Origin: Lineus longissimus
Taxonomy: Eukaryota > Nemertea > Pilidiophora > Heteronemertea > Lineidae
DNA: 64,000 nt
Assembly: GCF_910592395.1 (NCBI RefSeq)
Contig: NC_088314.1
Span: forward strand, 14,386,001-14,450,000
Reading direction: 5' to 3'
In this document: in pieces, positions 10,388 through 23,400 of the stretch
Layout of the letters: each line of letters starts with the position of its first letter
How positions within the stretch are numbered: the stretch's first letter is position 1
Translations under genes and position numbers: made by a program
Notes under the pieces: model-generated
Databases searched by the model: none
Seen by the model: only the letters and a program-made list of their open reading frames with translations
Told to the model about the DNA's origin: nothing

Positions 10388-13300
10388 AACAATGTGCATC
10401 AACGATTTTGCATGTTAAATATGTTGCAGCTCACAGCAGATCGGTAAAAGTAAAATGTCTCTTTCCTGCCTGGAGTCTAGCCATGTTGCCTTGTTGTACA
10501 AAAATATTGATAGGCTGGGTGGCCACTTAACTTAATGGTCCCAAAACAGAGCTCAACCACAAGACATGCTAGAGGTGTAAACAGGAAAGACGGAAATTCA
10601 TAATGAATCCAGCAATTTCTATTTTTGTTGAAAATACAATGAATTTGTTCAGCTGTATTGATATTTTTAACAACCAACTTATCAGCTGTGTGCAGTACAC
10701 AATCACTATTGAATTAGTATTGAACCTGGGCTCTAGCGGCATTAGTCTGTCGCTGTGGATTAATTCTTCTTCAGCCACACCAATTTTCTCTCCAAAAATG
10801 TGTCTTTTAAGGGTAGCCTAATACCAATAGGCCCCGCTTGGTGGCGCTGAGGCGGCCGCTGCCGGGGGCCGATTTCTAAACGATTTTATTTTTGTAATCC
10901 TTGACAAGAATTTTGGAATGTCAGAATCTTCGGCTAGAAATAAGTTTTAGTGTTTTGTGCAAAAAAATATAACAGTTTGTTTTTCAAACGAGTTGTCTGT
11001 TTCAGTCATAAGTTGGCGGGACATATGGTAAACCATTAAGACTTGTGCTTCATCCTGCCATTATTATTTTTCTTCCTTTCCAAGACAGTTAATAAATGCA
11101 CAACAGCATATTACATTGAGTCTGACTTCTGCTTTGTGCATTGGAAAAAATACCAAAAAATCTAATGAAAAAAAGTCTGGAAGTCTGTTCATTGAAAGAA
11201 AGTCTGTCTATAAATGCTTGATGTATGAAAGGAAAACGTTTTCAGCCAGGACCACCAATTTCCGAAAACAGATAAAATGCGTCCAACAGCTGTTACGTAC
11301 ATGTAGTATGATTGGATGCTGAGGGCGGGCTAAATGCAACAATGACATTTAATGCCACTGGTACACTGCAGCTGCTGCGCTATCAACACAGCATGACACG
11401 ACCAATAACATATTGTAGGTCCGACACTACAGAGATTTCTTTCCAGTGACCTGTTGCTACAATATGGTGTTGGTCTCGTTGTAATCACTTGTGATGTATG
11501 AGCAATAACCGTGCTCAGAATAATAAATTAGTCGATAAGACTCCGGCACAGTTGATTGTGCGGGTGTCCCTGAATTTGTGACAACTTGCAGAACGAGGAT
11601 CTGCCTAACCATTCGCTCGTTCCCAGGGAAGGAATTGTTCCTGCTCAAACCAATTTACATGAATATCAGTGTCTGAATATATCTGAATACTATTTCCCTC
11701 ACATTAGTAATAAGATTCATAAAAAACGTAGCCATTTGGGAAATACTTCTTTGATTACAATTACAATTAACAATTAACCTCCCCCTCCCCCCCCCCCGTA
11801 AATATAATTTTGTTTTCCTGTTGCTCTTCCCTGACCATGCCCACATAGGTTTTGTAATTGATCACTAGTGAAAAACATCATTCTTTTTGTGAAAAGTTAA
11901 GTATGACCTGTTTTGGTGAAGGCTCCAAATTAGGTCAGGGCGATAAAAAAGAACCATGACATTAACTTGCCGTGGCCTTTCCATTACGTGCAATAAGCTA
12001 ACATAGACGTTTTTATCGGACACACAACTTTGAAGTGGCCAATACAGTTTCCTCTATTTGAAGCCTCCTCAATGATTAAGGAGACCTTAATTACCAGATC
12101 AAATTTCCAAAGACAGTGCTATATGAACAGATTTTAGAACCAAAAGCGAGAATTTATACTCCAGTGAAGCGATCTCCTTCCAATAAAATATCCCGATAAG
12201 AAATATCCACCACATAACATTAAATTATACACATGCCACCTTGACATCCAAGAGCAATATCAATGACTCCTCCAATATGGACTACAGTTCTACTACTACA
12301 CACCAGAGCATGAACTGCTTCGACATAAAATCTAACCATACAAATAGCCATCATAGCACTTGAAGCACAACAGCATCTTGAAGTAATCCGACAACTCGAT
12401 CCTGACTGTCCTAATGTGACCTACCCTCCAATCAAAAATCACGATCTGTAGAGATCTATCCAGTGTCCTCGTCCAATGCTCCCTGAATGAAAGCAGTCTT
12501 TTTGATCCACGGTCTATCAATTAACAGTGATCGGCCATGTATTTATCTAATCCGCGGCCAGCGTCAAGAAGATTGGCCATCACGAAGTAAGCTCCCGCAG
12601 TTGAGTGAACACTCACTTAATACCGGGGCATTGATGGATGGATAGAGGTAATTTGTGAGTCTAAAGAGAGAAAATACTGCGTCTCTCTTTCACTGTATAT
12701 CTGTGTTGCGCCCATCCGGATTTATACTAACATTGATGGGAACTCTCCCAAATTGATGGTGACCATGGGTATCTATATTTGGCATGGTTAAGATTTTCTA
12801 AACAGTGTATAATGTAAAGGTCATTATATCCATACATTTATTTCTTCATATCGTATTCCATGGATAGTGTCATAAATTCTTTGAACCATATCGCAATATG
12901 GCGATAAGCAGCTGTTGCTATGTGGGTATAGTGCCCGATCATGCATGTTTGAGTCCTATCAAAACCTTCATTACTTTTCTAATACATGTAGATCACAAAT
13001 AAGCAAAATAATTTTTTTTTGATGTATTGCTTGGAAATATGCATCAGATTAGTGACAAATCTCAACATTCATAAGAGCACGATTCATATAGGAGACATTC
13101 CATCCATATCAGCTCACATCAGGACGGGCGTGGTACAACCATTAAACACAAACTTAATTTGTATACAATTTTGCATACCATCATCACCACCCAAAATAAC
13201 TCAGCAAATATTTGCCTCAATCAGTGGGGATGGAATATATTGAACTATTTGATGAAACTGGACAGGACAAGGCAGAGGAGAGGGTCACATGTGTTGATGG

Positions 13301-13479
13301 GAATCTGGATAATCAACATAGTTATTGCTACATTATACAGTGACCATCAGCTTGGCAGGTAGAGCGGATGTTCAACATCAACATCAGTATCTACTTCTCC
13401 TCTGGTCAAGGATTCAATCACTAGTTGGCAATCTATTGGGTACGTGTTCTGTCAAAAGATGAGTGGGATCTAAAACGCT
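10388..13479. other. Non-coding stretch
   Basis: I see no exon that fits the neighbouring genes. Several 60-75 codon open frames exist on both strands, but none has recognisable content with splice borders. A C-rich run lies near 11783-11798. If the ROCO transcript uses the exon at 9123-9269, this is part of its last intron. Confidence 0.4.
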
Positions 13480-14770
13480 TCTTATAAGATGACTCAGTGA
13501 CACCTGCAACACTTTCATCAGATGATCAGACCTGAATAAGTTTATCGGAAATACTTTTCATCAGACATGTCAGATGCCTGATACCTTAAAAACACTTTTC
13601 ATCAGACGTTTGATACCTTAAAAACACTTCTCATCAGATGATTATTTACCTAAACACTTCTGATCAGATGACTGAGACCTGGTCTCATCAGATGACAGAG
13701 ATCTGAAACACTTCTCATCAGATGACTGATACATTAAACACTTCTCACCAGTTGACTGATAACTGTTCAAAAGCACAAAAGTCACGTTATCCCTAGCGGT
13801 TACATTAATTATCCTTTAGGACGTTGTCTCTTTCAGTGAAACCAATTAAAATTTTCACGTTAAGACTTAACGCCTCCGTTAAAGCTAACGTTGTTTTGAA
13901 CAACTCAGACCTGATGATTAATACCTAAGAACAATGCTCATCATATGACCGAGACCTGCAACTTCTCACCAAATGACAGATACCTTAACACTTTAAGCGC
14001 CATATGATATAAATCTACGTTCCAGCCGCTTATTAGTTCTCAAAAGGCTCAAAACAACACAATCGCAATCTTCTGGGTGATGAAGGAACTGAATCATTTT
14101 CTGCTTTGAAACCAGTTGTAAAGCGATTCTGACTTGGGGAGTTTTTTGAGGGGGGTTAGAGGTGCTGGAAAGGGGTTCATTTTGGTCACTCTTTGTTACT
14201 TTTCAACATGCCTTAATCAGAAAAACTTAACTCAAATAGCATTGTAATCTTTTCTGTGTTGAATCAGCAAGCTCTGGTCTGAGGCACATATTCCATAGAG
14301 GTATACGGTATACTACACTATACGCGAACAATGGCTTCACAAAGGGTGCATGACCATGAAACTATTGTTCGCGTATAGTATAGTATAGGGTATAGCTCTA
14401 TGGAATAGGTGCCTTAGGCACATATTCCATAGAGGTATACGGTATACTACACTATACGCGAACAATGGCTTCACAAAGGGTGCATGACCATGAAACTATT
14501 GTTCGCGTATAGTATAGTATAGGGTATAGCTCTATGGAATAGGTGCCTTAGGGAACCATATTGAGCTCTCTCTGATGGATTCTTTTTACTGGGGATCTGA
14601 AAAAGGGGTGTTTGGGGTAAAGCGCTGGTGCAGAATGTGTTAAACTATCCTCATCAGTTGACTGAGACCTGAAACAGTACTCGTCTGATGACAAAGATCT
14701 CACATACCTGAAGCACATATCATCAGACGACAGATCTGAATCAATTCTCATCTGATGACTGATACAGGCT
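13480..14770. repeat. Degenerate outer part of the CATCAGATGAC minisatellite
   Basis: Copies of (C/T)TCATCAGATGAC followed by GAGAC/GATAC and CTGAAACA recur irregularly, for example at 13516, 13636, 13687, 13717, 14651, 14681 and 14721. They are spaced 30-50 bases apart and heavily diverged. They belong with the regular array at 16759-17203. The insertions at 14281-14551 and 14765-16580 have split the array. Confidence 0.6.
14281..14551. repeat. Tandemly duplicated palindromic MITE
   Basis: A 134-base unit occurs twice in a row with no difference that I can see. Each unit is itself a palindrome: GGCACATATTCCATAGAG leads to CTATACGCGAACAAT, a short spacer (GGCTTCACAAAGGGTGCATGACC...), ATTGTTCGCGTATAG, then CTCTATGGAATAGGTGCC. 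The two stems each cover about 50 bases. This is a small foldback transposable element, or two in tandem, within the minisatellite region. Confidence 0.75.
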
Positions 14771-16580
14771 TTCTGGCCAAATTCAAGTTGACCTTTTTAG
14801 GGCAAAATTTAGGGCAATTTTAATTCACATTTAAGGAGAGTTTAGGGAAATTTGTAGCCAATTTTAAGGGGATTTACAATGTAGGGTATATGATTCAATA
14901 TCTAATGGAGTACCTACTCACAATTTCCAGGATTTAATGCACATACTCACAAAAAATGCTTGTCCAGATGCGTTTGGCAAACCTCCACTGCTGGTGGGTT
15001 GGAGACCGGTAATCAAATCTGGCATCATCGTCACTTACATAGCCAGTTTTTATAAGAAGCAGACAGATTATGACCATCTCAGATTTGCCTGAAATCTTAT
15101 TTGGTGAAAGGCCTATGGGTTAATAGAAAATCCTGAAATTCCAGGTCCCTAAAACAAGAACAGTTTTTTTCTAGGGCCTCTGTGAGGATCAAAATTGGAC
15201 TTTTAAAATAATAACTTTTGAAGTTGAAATGCGCCAATAACTGCCCAGCTTTATTTTGATAGATGTCGATCTATGATGGAGGGAACTGCGGGAAATGGAA
15301 AAGTTTCCGTGGGTAGTTGAGGGTGCGGCCTGTAGCGGGCACTGCAAAACTATACTTTTTTCTGAAATGCCACATGTATTTCAGGCAGTCCAAGACTGCG
15401 CCCTCAACATCCCAAGCTAGTTTATGCATGATAGGATTCCATTAGCTTGTCCAATACTATGCCACATTCAACAAAAATCTTCTCGACTTTCTGATGACAA
15501 GTCCTTCTTTGCCTGATTTTTGTTGAATTGAATGGCTTGGCGTACAGAGCTGATATTTTGAGGGTTCTTTTTATCTGACAACAATCCACCGCCTTGCAAA
15601 TTCATGGTGAATAGGGCGAAGCGTTCCCTCTCAACGCCCCCTAACGTTTTGCTTAATTTTGCTCAATTCATGATCGGATGATAGCTATAAAGGATCAATG
15701 GGGCTGAACCCTACCGAAATCTTTATAGGACTGTTAGAAGACATACAAGGCTATCTGATAAAAAAATATTTCATTCAAATGTGATGAGGGCGCACTGAGA
15801 TATTTGACCCCCCAAGAGCACTGATTTCAACGTTTTCACCGACTTCGGCGCCACCTATATCCTTGCACCTTCATTATCCCACAATATTTTCATGTGGCAT
15901 AGTATTGGGCAAGCTAATGGAATCCTATCGTGCATAAACTAGCTTGGGATGTAGAGAGCGCAGTCGAGGATTGCCTGGAATACATGTGTCATTTCAGGAA
16001 AAATTAGTTTTGCAGTGCGCCCTAGAGGCCGCTTCCTCAACTCCCCCTGAATTTTTTTGAATTTTCTACTGTTCCTTCCATCAAAACTGACATCTAATAA
16101 AGCTGGGCAGTCATCGGCGCATTGAGATGTTTCAATTTCAAAGTTATTTTTTAAGAAGTCCAATTTTGACCCTCACAACAGTGACCATTCCTGACGCCCT
16201 AAAAAACTGTTTGGTTTAGGGACCTGGTATTTCAGGATTTTTCTATCTACCCATAGGCCTTTCACCAAAAAAAATCAGGCAAATCTGAGATGGTCACAGA
16301 TATTCCTCTAATAGAAATCTGCCTGATTATTATAAAAACTGGCTCTTAAAGCCCTTTGATCCTATGATTCTAAAAGGAACCAGATTTGATGACCGTTGGA
16401 TAACCAACACCAGGATATGAGAAGATATGCCAGGCACTTCAGACATTGAGCAGTACGTGATCACCGGAAAAAGAGAAAATCAGGGACTTTTAGGGCAAAA
16501 TTAGCTATATTTTATTGAAATTAGGGATTTTTAGGGAAAGTTAAAAAAATAAGCGATTTTTAGAGGCGCCAGAAAGCCTG
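14765..16580. mobile_element. Large foldback element, possibly hAT-related
   Basis: The element starts CAGGCTTTCTGGC and ends GCCAGAAAGCCTG. The left arm (about 14765-15480) and right arm (about 15890-16580) are inverted copies over about 700 bases with scattered mismatches. For example, CATCCCAAGCTAGTTTATGC at 15409 faces GCATAAACTAGCTTGGGATG at about 15932, and GGCCTATGGGTTAATAGAAA faces TTTCTATCTACCCATAGGCC. The roughly 400-base centre holds no transposase. Subterminal TTTAGGG repeats recall hAT-derived elements. Flanks ACTGATAC and GCTGACGC agree at 5 of 8 positions with only transitions, a weak 8-base target duplication. Confidence 0.7.
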
Positions 16581-16758
16581 CTGACGCCTATGAAACTTCT
16601 TATCAGTTGATTGAGATCTAAAGCGTACTCCCCTCAGATGACAGATATCTGAAGCACATCTCATCAGATGACTCCGTGATTAGACCTGAAATTCTTCCCA
16701 TCAGATGACTGATCCCAAAAACACTACTCGTTGGATGACTGCTAGCCGAAACAGGTCT

Positions 16759-17203
16759 CATCAGATGACTGAGAGTTCTCCTCAGATGACTGTGAATTCT
16801 CATTAGATGACTAGGAGTTCTCATCAGATGACTGAGACTTCACATCAGATGACTAGGAGTTCTCATCAGGTGACTGAGAGTTCTCATCAGATGACAGATT
16901 TCTCATCAGATGGCTGAGAGTTCTCATCAGATGACTGATGGAATTTCTCATCTCGATCAGATGACTGAGATTTTTCATCAGATGACTGAGAGTTCTCATC
17001 AGATGACTTGGAGTTCTCATCAGACGACTGAGAGTTCTCATCAGATGACTTGGAGTTCTCATCAGAAGACTGGGAGTTCTCATCAGATGACTGAAAGTTC
17101 TCATCAGACGACTGAGAGTTCTCATCAGATGACTGAGAGTTCTCATCAGACGACTGAGCGTTCTCATCAGATGACTGAGAGTTCTCATCAGATGACTGAG
17201 AGT
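16759..17203. repeat. 21-base minisatellite, about 21 units
   Basis: The unit CTCATCAGATGACTGAGAGTT repeats about 21 times with few length changes. Towards 17100-17203, units with GATGAC and GACGAC alternate, suggesting a newer dimeric expansion. Because 21 is a multiple of three, all frames stay open, giving artefactual repeat 'proteins' on both strands. On the minus strand the array starts about 85 bases after the donor of the ROCO exon 17290-17456. Confidence 0.85.
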
Positions 17204-17289
17204 CCCCGAACTTCGAATGAAATATAGGAATGGTGGTTATACAAAACCGAACCGAAAGAAGCTATCAAAAATCGCAAAAATCAGTTTAC

Positions 17290-17456
17290 CTTCTTCTTGT
17301 TTTTCCTTGTCACAAATGATGTGACAGAATGCTGTCCGTTTGAACTGGCAAGGGTTGAGAAGCTGTGAGTTCCTAGGGATGAAGTGGACTTGATGAGACT
17401 CTCACGCAATGCGATCATCGTCTTCATCCATTTAGAGATTGAGGTAACATCTTCAG
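17290..17456 (-). CDS. ROCO exon: Ser/Thr-rich basic tail
   Basis: Entered after GTTACCTTGTAG in phase 1 and left at AAGAAG|GTAAAC in phase 0. It encodes AEDVTSISKWMKTMIALRES and a Ser/Thr-rich stretch (STSSLGTHSFSTLASSNGQH) ending VTRKNKKK. A tail follows COR in many ROCO proteins and is not conserved between them. The next exon is uncertain: three downstream exons begin in the required phase or could be reached by alternative splicing. Confidence 0.8.
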
Positions 17457-20400
17457 CTACAAGGTAACAAATAGATCAAGATCAGTATTAAAGAGATTTC
17501 AAAGTGGGTTTCGATCGATACACCTGGTAATCAACATTAGTGACATTTAGTTGACTAAGCTAGCAAATCATGTCAGTAAATATGAAGTTAGATGAGATGA
17601 CAACATTTCTGTTAAGGGTTTTAAGGTTCATGAGGATCATGAAGCAATATTAAGAATACTGTGTGAGGCTGGATCAGCCAATGAGAGTGTAAATCTGTAG
17701 CCAGAAATGTATCATGTTATGTCATGCCATTTAATACTTGCAACTTCGACTCAATTCCTGATACCTGTAAAGAATCGACTCAAACATTAGTCCAAATCAT
17801 TCACTGATGTTTTCATTGGCGCAAAAACAATTTATTTTTAGCTCGATTCGACAAACACATTGCTATTTATAGATGCATAGTACTGATGAGCCAATGATCA
17901 ATCCTGTGTGAACTTACCAAGGTTTGGCATGAGTAGGTCAAGGTCAAGATGATGCTCTTTATCACCATCGAGGAAAGTGAGTACAAACTCTCGCGTGGAA
18001 CGGATCGAACATTCGTAAAAATCAAAGACGGGATCACAGTCAAGCTTGTCTCCTTTGAAAAACACCGCTCCGAAAGGCACCAATGAAATCTAAAAAAGCA
18101 CAAAAAAGTGTGTATAGCGACTGTTTACCTTCTCAGTGCCAGTTCACTTCTAGCGAGGCTTTTTCCGACTTATTAACAATTTCTCTAACTTTTTCCTGAT
18201 TTATCCGACATTTCTACGACATTTTCTGACTATTCTCCGACTTTGTCCAAGAGGTCGGATTTCCAGGAAACCTGTGAAAAATACTAGAGCTTCGCAAAAT
18301 AGGTCATTAAATTTCAAAGACCTTAGTTGATTAGGGTTAATGAGGTGTGATGCAAACACCCAGAGTGACCCTAGGTGTGAATACTAATTAGCTCATCTCC
18401 TTTGACCCTTTGCATGTCACACATATGGGTGCATCTTGGTTGTGTGGGACATCGTCTTGTTTGGGCAGAAATGTTTCCTTTGTTTTAGTGCGTTAATCTT
18501 TTCAATTCGCTCATGGTTCTGTTATTTGTCTTCTTCTAATACATTCTCAAACTTAGATGGATAATAGTCCAGTTCTTGTCTATTAATTGTCTTTAAAGTA
18601 TAGAATGACAACATCAAATGTTATGAAGGAAATTCTTGAGCAGATGACCTAACACATAAAAACTCTCTTTAAGTGATGAGAGTTTGCCAAATACTATGGT
18701 CAAACCACTTTAAGGGCAGATCTTATTTCACACTTTTCTCAAAGTGCACAACTGTCTAGAATTCATACACACTTTTCAAACAAAATATGTGTAAGAAATC
18801 ATTGAAATATACGCATGCGCTGGTTGAAAAAAAAGAATACTTCTTTTGTAGCATTATATGCAGCCTGTTGAAACAGAATCAAGTGTATGAGAAGAGGACC
18901 AAGGGAACGTATCTGACAGCGTTTACTGGAGAGACACCTCAATGAGAAGGGCTTCACATAGGGAGAGTGGGATGGAGGAGAGTCTTCACAAAGAGGAGAG
19001 TCCAAATGAAGGGCTCAGGAATGCCACATTGCACCCTATTTAGGCCTAAGTAGTTGGTGTGGTGATTTTCTATTACTCTTTCCACAGTGTCACTCACCCT
19101 CCAGTAGACCCCTCGCCATTCTTGTAACATTTTCTCTACGGCATGTATGAAGATAGATAGGTGGAGCCACAGGGTTTCAACAGCAGCTTTTTCCCGTCCT
19201 TCTTCATCTGCATTCACGCGGCAACAGATGTCAAAATATGCTTCTTCATAATTGATACAAATAAGGGCCTATAAAGAAGAAGAAACCATTACATTAATCA
19301 ATCAATCAAACTCTGTCATTTCTATTGCGCAAAAATTCAGGCAAGAAGTTATGTTAAAGTGTGCCGTCCCATCTGTTCTCAGTAGCACTTGCTGAAAAGT
19401 ACTGTTTTTATCTGTCTTCTGAATGTACCACATGTGCTGTTTTGTGTCACTGTGAAGGGTACTCCACTGCCTGTGTGCATTGATGGAAATAGCGTTCTCG
19501 AACCTTGGTTTAACGAAGAGGTTCTGCGATTTAGATTTCAGGGGCCTGGCTGGTGAGGACAGCTTCAGCAGTTCTGACAAGTATGCCAGGGCACTGCACG
19601 CAGCTAGTGAAGCTCCTCGAGTACTGGCTTGCACAATGTGATCGCCTTTTCGTATTCTCATGACCAGACAGCCCTGGTTTGTACCTCTAAGTTGAAACAA
19701 GATTCCCTCTTTTTAATTAGTCCATAGATTTTCCCATGAGATGTGCAGTGGGCTAGTGGTCTCTTATATGAAGTGCAAATGAAACGGAAATGTCTTGAAA
19801 TTTTCTAAAATTCGGAATAAAATCTGCATCTGGTGATTTTTGTTGAGATGGCAGGTATTATAAGCCATGATGCAGAATGTTTGGTTAGTCTTGTAGTTTC
19901 TTAACAGAAACAGAATTGTGGTAATAGTGGTACTGCATGTTTACAGTACAAAACGTAAGTTAACATCGGTCATGAATAATTACTGGCACGATATTAGTCC
20001 GGCACAATGATTATTACCAGCTATTGTGCATGTTTGAGGTGGGGAGACCACAATATTTACAAAGTATTCCAATACATCCAATACGCAATCATTAATAATA
20101 AATCTGTTAACACTGAAAACATCATGGTGCAGGATTCCCGATCATTGACTACAAATTACTAAATAGCAGTCAAAGCATGGCAAAGACTCTGACGTGATGT
20201 TACCCTGCTTAGCAAAATCCTTTAATGTGGGCTGTGAGTCAGAAATAAGCTGATGTTCGTGAAAATTGCACTGTTTACAAGAAAGGAAAATGATCATCAT
20301 GACCGCAACCCTGATATTACTTACATCACAGATCTTCAGCAGCATCCCATATTTCCATGTATGTTGATACGACTCTGCATTCTTGGCTTGATGGCAGCAA

Positions 20401-23400
20401 GCAAGGAGTCTCTCCATACATCCCGGAGGATACCCTATTGGGAATTCATAGCGCCAGTTGATCTGGATATCACCCTTGAAAGGCTTTGGGGTCCAGTTCA
20501 GTTGCTAGAAATTTAAAACACCAAAATTTGATAACTGAAAAGGATATCGAGTGACTTATGAGTCTTCGGAACATGCCATGCCTCGATAGCAGTTCAAACC
20601 CAATACTTTTTTTACGATAAGACGGCACTGTCGCAATCACAAACCAGTGAGACAAATATAGCCTTTATCTATCTTTGAGGCTCATGAAAAGGTTGTCATT
20701 AGTGAGATGGAATGAACATAAATCAATTATACCTGGGCATCTCAAAGATGGAGTATTTGATTGGCCGTATTCATACAGCAAGGCATGGTGTCTTTTCAAT
20801 CTCTTTGACATGTATGAGCAAAAATCTAATTCATGCCCATGTCCATCCATGCTATACTGTGCTGTAATTAAGGCGAGGCTTTGATATTTCATAATGAGCA
20901 CATAAAATATTCTTATAACTTAGGTCATGCATGATATGGAGGTTCGGGGATGTAATGAGAACCGAATAAATTCTACGGCGCTCTAAGTATAAAATTCAAG
21001 TATTAACTAGTGAGAAATTGGGTGATATGAATAAAGAGTAGTAAATGCTTTTATCTAAAACTCCATGTACATTTACACTTGGCCTTTCTGTACAAAATTG
21101 AAGTAAAAACATTTGCTAGCCTTTATTCATATCACCCAAAGTGGGTTGCGGCATGAAGGTTTTAGGGCGGACACGTATCAGTGCATATGGCTTCACAACA
21201 CAGTAGACAGTAGTCCGAGGAGAGGGTTCCTTAGGCTCGCTGCTGAAATCATATTGACCACTTCAAAGCGACACTACTGGCAAAAGCTAAGCGGTATATT
21301 TCTCTTATTTGCACATTGTACTCCTAAAGTCTCAATCATGAGCTTCTTACCATTTTTTTACATGAAGAGATTAGCACAAATCAGATGAAGTGTTCTACCC
21401 AAGGACACAAATTTAACATGATATGTACCGGTTTATTATCTGGAAGCAGATTCAATAATGGCACAAAGTGTTTACGAGTCACTGAGAGACTTTGGTAGTA
21501 GGGCAGTTCGAGTTCATCTACTTGGTCTGAGAGAGAGGTCAGGGGTGCAAGAATCCCAAGGCGGTAGAGCAGTTGGATCATCATCAAGATCTGGTCAGCA
21601 CTGAATTTGGTTTCCTGAATAATGAAATAATGGAAAGAATACAATTATTCTAATTCATCAGCACTTGGCCGCAGCCGCTCTAAACATTCTATATGCACTT
21701 GCAATTGGAAAGCTAATTTGATCCAAATATTGCAGATATTATTTGTCGGCTTAGAAAAAAGTACGCACTGTTGCATCATTGCCATAATATTGCTTCGCAC
21801 AGGCTGGAGCAGGGCAAAAAATATTTTTTGCAGGAAAGGATCAAACAAACACAAGCCAACCGACCGGTGCTTTGATGTTTAAGACCTTTGGGATTTTAGA
21901 GGAGTCATGATGTTTGATCTTAAGGTTGGGGTTCACATTGAGCCAGCACTTATTAATGCTTACTTCAAACTATTTACATGCAAAATTATTTGCCTTCGTG
22001 CTGCAGATATCTCCTTTCAAAAATGTATTTCAATGCAGTTTTCGGTCGATCAGTCAGAGATAGACCCATTGACCGGATTTGCAATTGACCACGTGTGACC
22101 ACAGTGTATCCGAACAGCTTTAGGTAGTGGCGGGAATGAAGTGAATTACAAAAACAATGCTAACTTGCGGTCGGCACGCGATATTTTCGGATTTTTGTTA
22201 CAAGTTTCCTCTTTTATGGATGGATATATTTGAACAGTTCCTTTTGCACAAAATATAACCATCTGTGCATTCCAGATGCTAACGATTTTTTTAATATTTG
22301 GCCAAAATAGGCAATATTCAGAAAATTGTAAATCGATGCCTTTTAGGGCATTTATTTGTTTATACCAACCAAATGGAATGTATTTTAGAAAAAGCGGATC
22401 GTTAGCACCTACATGCACCATGCCTCGAAGTGTTAGTTCAAATCTGAAATGGATACGTCACCTCGTAAAGTCTGCATGATTGTTCAAATCTCAAATTATG
22501 ACCTCTAATTAAAAGCTAATTAACTCTATTCTGATCGGTCAAAATTGATATATTTTATGCAGAGTGGGAAGATAAAGGTTGGGACTAAAACATACATTAA
22601 AATAAATAGGTACCCTTTTTGTGATCAATATGTTGTAGATCTTTTTGGAGGAAGCGCACCATAGATATTTCAGAGGTGAACCCCAGCCTTAAGCTTCTTC
22701 ATCAACTTTGACAAAGCCTAACATAGAGCTGATTCTATTGTTTTTAGTTTAACTTAAAGTTATGTCACATCAGCTGTGGGTGGGTGCTCATACCTACCTG
22801 CCACAGCAGTGGAAGTAGTGTTTCTCTCACAAATCCATTTGCTGGGATTTCTTCTAATGCCCGCACCAAAATGCCCGGATCTGGCTTGCAGTACCCCGAT
22901 TCCTTTGGCCAGAACCGCCGTGCTTCAAATTTGAAAGATTTCTTGTTGTCATCAACATGTAGACCACAGATGGCACTGGCTACCGCAGCAGGGTTGAGAC
23001 AGATATAGCGACTGTTTGGGTCGTCAGGGTAGCAAGTGAATCGCACATCTAAAATGGCACCCTAAAGATAGAACCAGATGGAACCAGACTTAGACAATTT
23101 ATTGTGCTCAGATGAGGCAACAAGAGAAAGCAGTAAATGAATGCTCCTTTTCAGTATCATATTCAGTATTTCTAAGTTATTCGTATTCAGACACTGGTGG
23201 GGAAGTAATATTGTTCAAAATTTTGTAATGATGCCAAATACAATCATGTAAGTGTCCTTGCTTTTTGTGCAACGCTTCAATGCTGACGGGGTGTACTCAG
23301 TTGGCCTTTCAGCACAAACCTATACTTCATGCTGTGTGTTCTTTTCCTTTTCAAATATATTTAGAGGATGCCCTTAATTTGTACTTGTCATAGCGAAATA

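Noticed and set aside
16853-17227. Long repeat 'proteins' (SHLMRTL and ESSHQMT repeats) on both strands
   Set aside because: They are translations of the 21-base minisatellite, which stays open in every frame because its period is a multiple of three.
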